A stretch of 64,000 nt of DNA, from the NCBI RefSeq assembly GCF_002127325.2, contig NC_035433.2:12806111-12870110 (forward strand), given 5' to 3'. Position numbers and translations under genes: made by a program. How positions within the stretch are numbered: the stretch's first letter is position 1; the number at the start of each line of letters is the position of its first letter. The notes below the pieces were generated by a model, which was not told the origin of the DNA, did not search any database, and worked only from the letters and a program-made list of their open reading frames with translations. Origin of the DNA: Helianthus annuus (taxonomy: Eukaryota; Streptophyta; Magnoliopsida; Asterales; Asteraceae). Below, in pieces: positions 24,134 through 33,409 of this stretch.

Positions 24134-25333
24134 CTGAAACACATGTAAAAATAGGTATGTCAGCATAAAAATGTCTGTGAGATACATAGGTTTTGTTTAT
24201 GCAGATTCATGACTTGTATTTGAAAGAAGTGTTTAATAAAATGTAGTCATGAACCTTGTAAAATGTTTTCCTTTGTAAAACAATGTGAAAATCGATGAAA
24301 ATCAAATGATGATGAAATGATAATGCATGGTTAAATGAATAACCAAGTGAAAATGAATTTGGATAAAATGTGTACTTTGTAAAACAATGTCATGTTTTTG
24401 TAAAAATGTTTCATGTCTTGTCCAAGTGATTTAGATAACGCAACAATGTATGATATGATAAAAGCACTTATATATAGGAAGTACCAGCGGCGTATCCACC
24501 ATGCTTTTATCATATAACACATAGCCCCGTTACATAAGTCACTTATCAGTAACCAACCAAAATGTAATGTTAAATGTCAAAATGCTCATGTGAAAACCAT
24601 GTTAATATCATGTGTAGTATGTATCATGTATAACCAATGAAATGCATAGCAAGTAGGAATTCGTCTACTTAACTATGTAATGATGTCAAATGTGAAAACA
24701 AATGTCATGTATGGTGAATAACTAGAAGTTACTAAACCCCATAGTAAAAATGTACATAACAATGTTTTTTTTAATAAACCTAAGTTTAAATCAAATGTTA
24801 TGTTTTGCAGAAAAACATTGCTTTATGATTACAAACATTTATGCAGTAATGTTAATCGCATACATTCAAGCCTTGCGACTGTGGCGACAAACCCTTAAAC
24901 GAATTAAAGGTTTATCTAAAGTTATGTAGTCGGATTCTGTCATTCCCAACTTCCAAACAAACCTAGGAAGTCGGAAACGGGAGTTGTCAATTCCTATGGT
25001 ACCATTACATAAGTCCGAGTGGCGTGATCGATGTTAATGAATGTATTATTGTCCCGATTAAACACACCAAATGTCATAACCAACGTAGCATGCGAAAACC
25101 ATGTACTAGGAATGCTAAGTAAACATGCCTAGTAGAAATGTTCATGTAAAACAATGTGCTAGCATGCTTAACATACATAGCAAAATATAGTGAAAGCATG
25201 TACTAAATATGTACTAGGTGAAACTAGCATGTTTATGTCATAAAAGCATGAAATGCACAAAAGTAACACGTATGTACATGTGTATCACCCTAAAGTATTT
25301 GAAAACGGTAAAAGAGGGGAACTATGTACTCAC
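24134..25333 (-). other. Predicted leader intron in the B1 5' LTR
   Basis: Donor CCCAA|GTGAGT at 25333 and acceptor GTTTCAG|G ending at 24134, 1200 nt. Confidence 0.4.
24453..24515 (-). other. Conserved stem-loop in the B1 5' LTR
   Basis: Same perfect 13-bp arms and 37-nt loop as at 15710-15772. Confidence 0.75.
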
Positions 25334-26414
25334 TTGGGATTGCTAATTAGTCTTGAGAATAAGACCAATTTAGGCTCCAAGTATCACAGAATCAACCGGC
25401 ACCTAGTATAGGTAACTATGTTAATAAATCGGCTCCTAAATCAGGAGATAGGATAGAATGAGGTTCTATAAATCAAATGAGTAATTGAACTCATATGGTA
25501 TGATTTAATAGTCCCAACATTCTGATTGGAAAGCCTACCTAAGTGCTTTTGACCCGTTTCGACACATTATGGTAACATAAGCTACCATAAGGTGTCGTTA
25601 GCGTAAAACTATGTTCGGATGGTTAACTATGTGCCATGCCAAGTCTTACATGCCCAATTATCCCTAAACATGTTACTAAATCAGATTATATGTCAAAATT
25701 ATGTTCACATAGTCAAAATACGGATTTATGCTTCAAAAGGATATTTTGGTCATTTCCTATGGGCATACAAGCTAACAAGCATATGACTAACCAAATCCTA
25801 TGTGATCATAAGGTATAACCTTTGAGGTTATCCCTATGCAACTATGATCACTAACTAAGCTTGGTCGGATCCTAAAGATCGACCAAACGGGTCGGGTTCG
25901 GAAGTCTAAGCAGTTGTTTAGACCGCTTAACTTACGACCCTAAACAAGCACTAAACTAATAGTGTCGAGTTAAATATATCAAAACATGTTTAACCTACTG
26001 ATTTGGTATCAAAACAAAGTGTTTTGATACCCTAAAGTAGTTCCGAGGCAAAATGCGTGCTAAAACGCATTTTGACCGGAACTTTGACTCGACACTACAA
26101 CCAGCTAACGTGGTAATCAGCGGTTATAATCACGAAGGATTATAACTATCGTGATTACAATCACGTTTCAAAGTTCAATTGAACTTTGACTTGACCAATT
26201 GATGGTCAAAACCGAAAGTCAAACTGTTGGCCAAACGTTTGACTTTCTGCACTACATAAGGAAAAAGCAAATAAAAGAATGAAAGAAGGCTCACAATAGT
26301 CCTTGCTATCTTTTCTACAAAGAAGACAAGTCCCAAATCACTTGAGAATGCTCCCAAAGCAGATGTGAAGGAGAGAAAGAAGGAATGAGCAAGGAATGAA
26401 GTGAATTGGATGGC

Positions 26415-26422
26415 TATTTATA
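26415..26422 (-). promoter_or_regulatory. TATA box of the B1 5' LTR
   Basis: TATAAATA in sense. This is the copy that would drive genomic transcription. Confidence 0.6.
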
Positions 26423-27040
26423 GTTGTTGTGAAGTAACAAGATCATCACAAGTGGTTTGTTTAGCCATTAAGCAAGAAATCATGGCTATCCATTTGTTAC
26501 AAGCTGATTAGAAGCCTTGGTGAACACTTAAACTTGCTCAACATTCCAAGAAATTGCACAATCAGCCCCTGAAGTTGCAACAGATTGCTGAATTTCAACT
26601 TTCTGGAACTGGGCATGCTGACGCGGCCCGCGTAAGATAAGGGAGAGGGCTTACGCGGCCCGCCTGGGCTCCCCAGATCAGCAAAAGTTTGAAAAATGGC
26701 AGTTTAGGTCCCTGCATGCATTTCGAGTCCATTTCAGGCCTTTTTGACCCCCGTTAAGCCATTTTCAAGGCTCTACAAGGTCAATATAGTTTAGAGGACT
26801 CAAAATATGCTTGGAACATTCTCGGATGTCGGCTCGTTTGATCGTACGGTCGCGTTGTTCGTTAAATTACGACGAAACTCAAACGGACATGTGTACGATC
26901 CAAAATGCGCGACGAATGGCGTTTTTGCGTCCGAATCACTAAAATAAAAATATTTTAGCGTGTACAAAAATTTTGGATGTCCAGATGTGGCCAGAACGTA
27001 AGATATGCGCGAAAATGCAAACTTACGCCATTTTTGACAT

Positions 27041-28110
27041 TTTTAGTCCCTGTAAGATCATGTAAGCATGTTTTCGCACACCGTACCTATCAAAGCTTAT
27101 TTCTAAGCCATGTTTAGGTTATATATGGTATGTTTAACTTATGATCAAGTTCCGGACTATAAGTTGCCTTACGAAACGGCAGACTTTTGCAAGTTGACGC
27201 AATTAGTCCCTGAGAGCGAATAAACTTGTTTTTGCCATACCAAAGCCTTCAAAACTTATTTCTAAGTTATGTAAAGGTTATTTAAGGTATGTTAAGTTTA
27301 TGATGATGTCCTAGAGTGTTTGTCGCATTATACTGATCGTGTTTACGCATCAGTTTGCGTATAACTCTCCAGAAAGCGATATAGAGTTCAAAATCGATCA
27401 AAAATCAACATGTGCACAAAACCAAACATAAATGACAAACATTGGGATCAAAACACATTGTTTTATTAATATTGTATTGTTCAGAGTTTGTATAATGATA
27501 TCACAAGCACAGATGTCACACATGCTAAACGTTAAGCGATAACGAAACAAAACCGTATGAAATACTGACATGTAAGCATGTTTTTAGTCCCTGTAAGATC
27601 ATGTAAGCATGTTTTCGCACACCGAACCTATCAAAGCTAATTTCTAAGCCATGTTTAGGTTATATATGGTATGTTTAACTTATGATCAAGTTCCGGACTA
27701 TACGTTGCCTTACGAAACGGCAGACTTTTGCAAGCTGACGCAATTAGTCCCTGAGAGCGAATAAACTTGTTTTTGCCATACCAAAGCCTTCAAAACTTAT
27801 TTCTATGTTATGTAAAGGTTATTTAAGGTATGTTAAGCTTATGATGATGTCCCGGAGTGTTTGTCGCATTATACTGATCGTGTTTACGCATCAGTTTGCG
27901 TATAACTCTCCAGAAAGCGATATAGGGTTCAAAATCGATCAAAAATCAACATGTGCACAAAACCAAACATAAATGACAAACATTGGGATCAAAACACATT
28001 GTTTTATTAATATTGTATTGTTCAGAGTTTGTATAATGATATCACAAGCACAGATGTCACACATGCTAAACGTTAAGCGATAACGAAACAAAACCGTATG
28101 AAATACTGAC
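27041..28110 (+). repeat. Local 541-bp tandem duplication at the outer end of the B1 5' LTR (copy 1 only)
   Basis: Two units, 27041-27569 and 27582-28110, cover the last 480 bp of the LTR, CATGC and 44 bp of C LTR flank. Twelve filler bases (27570-27581, containing ATGTAAGCATG) join them. That filler also occurs about 20 bp inside the unit, so it looks templated. The B2 locus has one unit only, resembling the second unit here. Confidence 0.9.
27521..27525 (+). repeat. Target duplication of B1, right copy
   Basis: CATGC, matching 15163-15167. Confidence 0.9.
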
Positions 28111-28518
28111 AACGCCGACAAATACGGATGTCCTGCGAATATTCTATATTCATGAAATTAATTTTTGTGAATTTATTGGACTTCCGAACGTCACAAAACG
28201 CAGACACAAACGAAAAACGTGGAAACGGTAACGCACCGACAATCAACGACGAAACTGACGCACCGGACTTGAATTTCGTCTCGATATTAATATATTATGA
28301 TATATTTGGTTTCGTTTTTAAATTTTAATACCCGTAGTCGATACCGGATCGCAAAACGGTGCAAAACGGCGAACGACGTAATTTTACACAAATTTTTATC
28401 GTAAACAACGAACAAAAGCGCGAACGTCTACTGACATTATGTTATGTATATTTAGCCCAAACATATCATTTTACGATCTTAGATAATGATCGGGGTTTGA
28501 AGACGGGCTCGTAGGAGA

Positions 28519-28603
28519 GACGGGCCACTAAACACGGGGATTGGGCTTGTGGGCCTTGGGCCCAAGCCCAAAGCCCACTAATTAAAATAAACTCTATATA
28601 AAC
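28519..28603 (+). promoter_or_regulatory. C LTR promoter: TGGGC(C/T) cluster and TATA box
   Basis: GGGCCACT, TTGGGCTTGTGGGCCTTGGG and CCCAAGCCCAAAGCCCA are packed into about 60 bp just upstream of CTATATAAAC (TATA at 28595-28602). TGGGC(C/T) is the known plant site II / TCP-type promoter element. Transcription should begin near 28630. Confidence 0.65.
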
Positions 28604-29204
28604 TGACCAATCCTTCATCCATTCTCATTTGTGCAGTTACAACAAACACACACCCACATGAGCTCTATCTCTCGACATATTACCGGCAACCGGAGCCGGA
28701 ATCTGGCCGGTGCCGGCAGTCGTACACACTGCTCCTCCTCCGTCTCTATCACCCACCCGTATCCCATCTCTCTCTCTTCTTGATCGGAGCTCCGACGAGC
28801 TTCTCGGGCGAGCCACACACCACACGCCACCACCTACCTCCCTCCCTCGGTTCAGCTCCGACGAAGACCACCGGCGCCGTTTTTCACAGCGGCGGCCGGC
28901 GGTGGTTCTCCAACAAAAACACCCCCCCGGCAGATCAAGCAAAGACACCACCACCGTGCGGTGGTGGTGAGTGACGACGACATAACAGAAGCGAAGAGAG
29001 AGAGAGAGAGAGACTGAAGGAGAGAGAGAAAAACCAGCGGTCGATTCAATTATCCGGCGATTGGTCTATTTATCCGGTGGTCAATGTCAAAAGTCCAGCG
29101 GTCCAAGACTTTATCCGCTAAGTTTCCGGTAAACCTTCTCCCCATTTTTCTTTTCTGTGAAGATCGATGATGATGATGATGTTGCTGTTAATGATTCGGT
29201 TCAA

Positions 29205-29475
29205 GTTCGGGTGGGAGTTGATTTTGGGCTTGTGAAGATGGCCGACGACAGCTGGAGCCACGCCGTCGGTGAACGGCAGTGGCTGTGGAGGTGGTTATGT
29301 GGTTCGGGTTCAAGCGGGTCAGATTAGTTACGGGTTCGTTGCAGGAGCGGTTCGGGTGTAGTTCGGGTCTTATTTCGGGTGTTTTGGGTTCGGTCAAAGC
29401 TGGCCAAACACTCAGTTTCGGTTCGGTCCCATCAAAGATGGTCAACAGCAGATCTGTGCGGTTCGGGTGCACGTA
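29205..29475 (+). repeat. TTCGGGT word array in the C LTR leader
   Basis: About nine TTCGGGT or near copies, irregularly spaced. The same array is at 62823-63093 in copy 2. Confidence 0.6.
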
Positions 29476-29562
29476 AGTTGTCGTTCGGGATCGTGAAGCG
29501 AGTCAACTCGATCCGAACCTGGTCGACTCGGCGAGTCAACTCAGTCAACTCAGCCGGTCAAC

Positions 29563-29567
29563 ACAGT
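29563..29567 (+). repeat. Target duplication of element A, left copy
   Basis: ACAGT, repeated at 39583-39587. Confidence 0.92.
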
Positions 29568-29796
29568 TGTGACACCTGTGTCACCACGACCATCAAACAA
29601 ATACCAAGCCGATGAAATATTGTATTTCATACTTGGGATCGTGTATAAATATGTGTATCTTTTGCACATATCAATTCTTGTTCAATTTCAAACTCTACAA
29701 CGCTTTCTGGGGAATTATATGCAAACTAGTGCGTAAACATACTCAGTTTAATGCGACAAATACTCCGGAAGACCATCATGTACTTAACATACCTTA

Positions 29797-30030
29797 AATA
29801 ACCTTTACATAACTTAGAAATAAGTTTTGAAGGCTTTGGTATGGCAAAAACAAGTTAATTCGCTTACAGGGACTAAACTTGACAAACTGCGAAAGTATGC
29901 CAATTTGAACTGTAACGAACATTCCGGAACATGTCCATAAGTTAAACATACCAAAAATATCCTTTACATAGCTTAGAAATAGGCTTTGAAGGGTTGGGTA
30001 TGCTAAAACAAACTTTTGGATCATTCAGGG
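29797..30030 (+). repeat. U3 direct repeats about 152 bp apart
   Basis: The block CTTTACATAACTTAGAAATA at 29809 recurs at 29961 with a few changes. The surrounding words (AACATACC, CCGGAA) also recur. The same pair is present in families A-like and B, where it gives spurious 76-residue frames. Confidence 0.65.
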
Positions 30031-30640
30031 ACTAAAAGTGTCAAAAAGTGCATAAGTTTGCACTTTCGCGCATAACTTACGTTCTGAATACATCCGGACA
30101 TCCAAAAATTTATGTAAGCATCCTTATATTATGCCTTAGTGTTTGGCATGAGAAAAATCCATTCGTCGCGTCATTTGGATCGTTTTTCGCGCTTATGCGC
30201 ATTCCGTCGTAATTAACCGAACATCGCGATCGTACGGCCAAACGAACCAACATCCGACATATTTTTGAGCATGTTTCATGTCCACAATGTTTAGACATCA
30301 TTTTAGGGCCTTAAAGTTGGCTTTACGGGCCTTAGAAGTGTTGGAAATGGCTTAAATATGCAACAGGGACTAAAACTGTCATTTCTGAAAGTTGTGCAGA
30401 TCAGACAAGGCCAGCGGCCCGCCTGAGTTTTGCCTGTATGCTGACGCGGGCCGCATGAGCCCTACAGATGCAGAAACTCGTTTTTTTGATCATTTTGGCC
30501 TTTCAATCACTCCAAAGGGCAATGCCCTTTCACAATCTCTGGAGTTAGGGTCACCATATTATACCACAACATCTTGACAAGTGTACGCATGAGATTGTGG
30601 CACGATATTCAAGAAACGATCCTAACGGTTTTGCTTTTCC

Positions 30641-30648
30641 TATAAATA
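30641..30648 (+). promoter_or_regulatory. TATA box of element A 5' LTR
   Basis: TATAAATA after a TTTTGCTTTTCC tract. The expected start is near 30675. Confidence 0.65.
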
Positions 30649-30821
30649 CCCCCCCATTTGGTGTAAAACCCACAAAACTGATCAAAGAGCTCTAAGTTGA
30701 TGCTATTGCTTCATACCTGAGCTCCTGGATCAAGTTTAGCTTTCGGGGACCCTTCGTAAGTGTTCTTTCGTTCTTTTAATCGCTTTCTAGTGCTAAAGTG
30801 AAACTTTGTTTGGCTTTCTGC

Positions 30822-31294
30822 GTTGACCAGCTTATGGTCAACACGAAGTTCGTTGGAACTTCATAACGTGAGCGTGATCACGATGGTTATAGTCCGTAGT
30901 GACTATACCTACTGATTACCACGTTATCCAGGCTCAGTGACGAGTCGTAGTTTCGGCCAAAATGCGCATTCTTGTGTATTTTGTAACCAAACTACTCATA
31001 GGTATCAAAACCGTTTGTTTTGATGCCAAACCTGTTTTCTAAACTTAGTTAAGCATGTTCTAACATGCTTAGCTCGTCACTTTTAGTTTAGTGCTTATAT
31101 AGGGTCGTAAGGTAAGCGATCTAAACAATCGCTTACACTTTCGAACTCGACCCATTTGGTCGATCATTAGGATCCGGCCAAACACATTAGGTGACCATAG
31201 CTGTAACCTTCCGAGGTTATACCTTATGGTCACGATGTTAGGCGTTCCAAACGGGTTCTGCGCGAACGACGCGTTAAGGTAGCATAAGCTACCT
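30822..31294 (+). repeat. Hairpin array in the A LTR leader
   Basis: At least nine inverted repeats in 473 bp. Among them: GTTGACCA/TGGTCAAC (30822-30842), GAAGTTC/GAACTTC (30845-30862), CGTGATCACG (30873-30882), GGTTATAGTC/GACTATACC (30885-30909), GGTATCAAAAC/GTTTTGATGCC (31001-31027), TAAGCATGTT/AACATGCTTA (31050-31071), GTAAGCGAT/ATCGCTTAC (31112-31136), GTGACCATA/TATGGTCAC with an inner TAACCT/AGGTTA (31191-31233) and AGGTAGC/GCTACCT (31277-31294). Confidence 0.8.
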
Positions 31295-31680
31295 AAACGG
31301 GTCGTAATGGGTCGTAAGCACTTAGGTTAAGTTTCACTTTAGTGTGTAGGCTTTGTTAAACCATATTACACGAGTCTCCATACTCGTTTGGTTTACGAAC
31401 CCGCATCCTATCCAATCCTCCGATTTAGGTCCGGTATATTAACATAGCTACCTATTAGGTGCCGTTTGATATTCCGTGATCTCTAGCATTGTGTGATTAT
31501 TACACAAGGACTTCAAGGCAATCTCAGGTGAGTACATTGAACCCCTCGTTTACTGTTTTCCAAACTGTTTTGGGGTGAAACACATGTGCCTACTTGTTAC
31601 TTTTATGCTTTCAATGTTTTCATATCATATGCTTATTATGTTCGTTAGTACATATATAGTACACGACTTCATTGTGTTCG

Positions 31681-31885
31681 TGCTATGTACGCCCATTGTG
31701 TGCATACTTAGTACATCACTCTACAATACATTTCATGCTATGTACGCCCATTGTGTGCATACTTAGTACACCACTCTACAATACATTTCATACTATGTAC
31801 GCCCATTGTGTGCATGCTTAGTACATCACTTTACAATACATTTCATGCTACGTACGCCCATTGTGTGCATACTTAGTACATTGTT
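31681..31885 (+). repeat. 55-bp tandem repeats in the A 5' LTR
   Basis: Units start at 31681, 31736, 31791 and 31846 with GTACGCCCATTGTGTGCAT in each. The array lies inside the predicted intron. Confidence 0.9.
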
Positions 31886-32156
31886 TCACATTGTATTTCT
31901 GTTGCATATGCTCATCCAGCATATGAACACATTATACTACATTTTGAACCGTTGTAACCATTTGACTATGTGAACCGTCTTAGCCCTTTGATTATATGAA
32001 GCGTTCGTAACCTTTGAACCGTGTGAACCAGTTGTATCTATTGACATGATTTACATTTGACAATAGACATTTGACTATACATAAACATTCCTACAATTGT
32101 TAAACATTTTATCTTGATGGTTTGGTTTGAGTAAGTGATCTAAGTAACGAGGCGTG

Positions 32157-32227
32157 TGTAATAGGATACAAGCATGGTGGATACGCCGCTGGTACTTCCT
32201 ATATATAAGTGTTTGTGTGGTATTACA
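32157..32227 (+). other. Conserved stem-loop in the A LTR
   Basis: Arms of 17 nt (32157-32173 and 32211-32227) form 13 Watson-Crick and 2 G-U pairs with 2 mismatches. The 37-nt loop (32174-32210) is identical to that of family B, although the arms are different. Confidence 0.7.
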
Positions 32228-32805
32228 TATCGTAGCGTTATTTGAATCATTTCAATTTGAGACATATAACATTTTATACAAATAACACACTTTTCACAAG
32301 ACCTTGATTTACAAACAACTTAGCTTATACAAACTCATTTTACATGGTTATTCAGTTAACCATACATTATTCTCTTATTTATACATATCATCTGATCTTA
32401 CCGTTCTTCAAATGATTTACAAGACAAAGCAAATTACAAGGTTCATGACTCTACATTTTCTCAAACATAAGTCATGAATTCTGTTTTCACAAAACCTATG
32501 TATCTCACAGGCATTTTTATGCTGACGTACCTATTTTCACATGTGTTTTCAGGAGATGATGCATAGGACTTATCAAGACATACTTAGGCGGACCTGTGCC
32601 TTAGTGACTTAAAACGAGACAAGAACTAGTTAATTTATGTTATGTACACTTTGGTTCTTGTTTAAACCATGTAAACTTTCATGTTTGATTAATAAAACGA
32701 AACTTCATTTGCCATGGATTTGAAACAATAAATTCTGTTACAACACTCCCCGACGTTTCCGCCACGTTTTGTATGTTCTTCGTGGTCGGGGTGTGACAGA
32801 AAAGT

Positions 32806-32819
32806 TGGTATCAGAGCCA
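32806..32819 (+). other. Element A primer-binding site
   Basis: TGGTATCAGAGCCA, complementary to initiator tRNA-Met, seven bases after the LTR. Confidence 0.9.
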
Positions 32820-33409
32820 ATGGTTATAGGGAATTAGGTTATTAGTAATGCTTTGACCTAGTCTATAACCTTCCTAGGACCCTAACGCGAGTTTACTTGC
32901 GTTTAGTCATAAAACAATACCGTCACCTATCCATAGGCGACGACCACAATAAGAACATAAATTTCAAAACCGCTTTGAAAACTAATCATCCATTCTAGGA
33001 TGATTGATTACTAGGTTTTGAACCCTCTGTTATAAGGTTTTGAACCCGTTTGAACTTTCAGAACTCTCGTCAAAGTTTTGGGTCCGAAATAGTGTGAACA
33101 CGTGCAAGCTGGAAGAGTGAATGCCTGTACCCTGGGTTTTCTGTCTAAGGCTAGAGTGTTCGTATAAATCCACATAATCGGACCAGTCACTCTTACCTGG
33201 GAACTCTTGGGGTGAGTGTCCACTTATAGGCGAGCATGTCTTCGCGATACACTATGAGGATCTATTTACTATGATTCAGCCTTGGTGTTGTTTGTTTGCT
33301 TCGTGGATTCAAAGAAATGACCATCAACCACGATTATGGCCGGTAATTGTAACATCCTATTCTTACCCAATGCCATTTCATTTGTTTTCTTTCTTGTTTC
33401 TCTTTTAGA
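32820..33409 (+). other. Element A leader between the PBS and gag
   Basis: Non-coding and strongly similar to the B leader in the same position. It begins with a nearly identical stretch (ATGGTTATAGGGAATTAGG) and includes the AACACGTGCAAG block. Confidence 0.65.

Larger units (their letters stand above)
15168..27520 (-). mobile_element. Element B1: full-length Ty3/gypsy chromovirus (Tekay/Del-like), inactivated
   Basis: 12,353 bp on the minus strand. The 5' LTR is 23912-27520 and the PBS 23890-23903. Then come the leader, gag-PR (23327-21900), pol (21889-18812), the PPT and the 3' LTR (15168-18777). It is flanked by CATGC on both sides. LTRs of about 3.6 kb, the tRNA-Met PBS and a C-terminal chromodomain point to the Tekay/Del lineage. 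It is inactive: two stop codons in gag, a one-base frameshift between protease and RT, and a lost integrase catalytic Asp. All of these are shared with copy B2. Confidence 0.93.
23912..27520 (-). mobile_element. B1 5' LTR (3609 bp)
   Basis: Collinear with the 3' LTR and ending CAGATGTCACA at 27520. The inner terminus reads TGCACACCCC instead of TGTCACACCCC, a one-base loss. The TATA box is at 26415-26422, the GCGGCCCGC words at 26623-26631 and 26655-26663, and the hairpin array at about 25562-26213. Confidence 0.93.
28062..29567 (+). mobile_element. Element C 3' LTR, middle segment
   Basis: Continues C after B1 (49 bp of it are also present at 27521-27569). It contains the promoter at 28519-28603 and a CT-rich leader (about 28720-28860). 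It also has TTCGGGT words at about 29205-29475 and GTCAAC words that end at the A insertion point. Short frames in the CT-rich part are compositional. Confidence 0.8.
31528..32552 (+). other. Predicted leader intron in the A 5' LTR
   Basis: Donor TCTCAG|GTGAGT and acceptor TGTGTTTTCAG|G, 1025 nt, wholly inside the LTR downstream of the hairpin array. The same interval in the 3' LTR is 38312-39336. Confidence 0.45.
29568..32798 (+). mobile_element. Element A 5' LTR (3231 bp)
   Basis: TGTGACACCTGTGTC ... GGTCGGGGTGTGACA. In order: U3 repeats, paired GCGGCCCGC/GCGGGCCGC words (30414-30454), TATA at 30641, hairpin array, splice donor at 31527/31528, 55-bp repeats, conserved stem-loop and acceptor at 32552. 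Confidence 0.93.

Noticed and set aside
28615..28974. Several overlapping Arg/Ser/Pro-rich frames on both strands
   Set aside because: They lie in the GC- and CT-rich leader of the C LTR and are compositional.
32157..32227. Hammerhead or retrozyme-type ribozyme at the conserved stem-loop
   Set aside because: The hammerhead core words (CTGATGA and GAAA in the right places) are absent.
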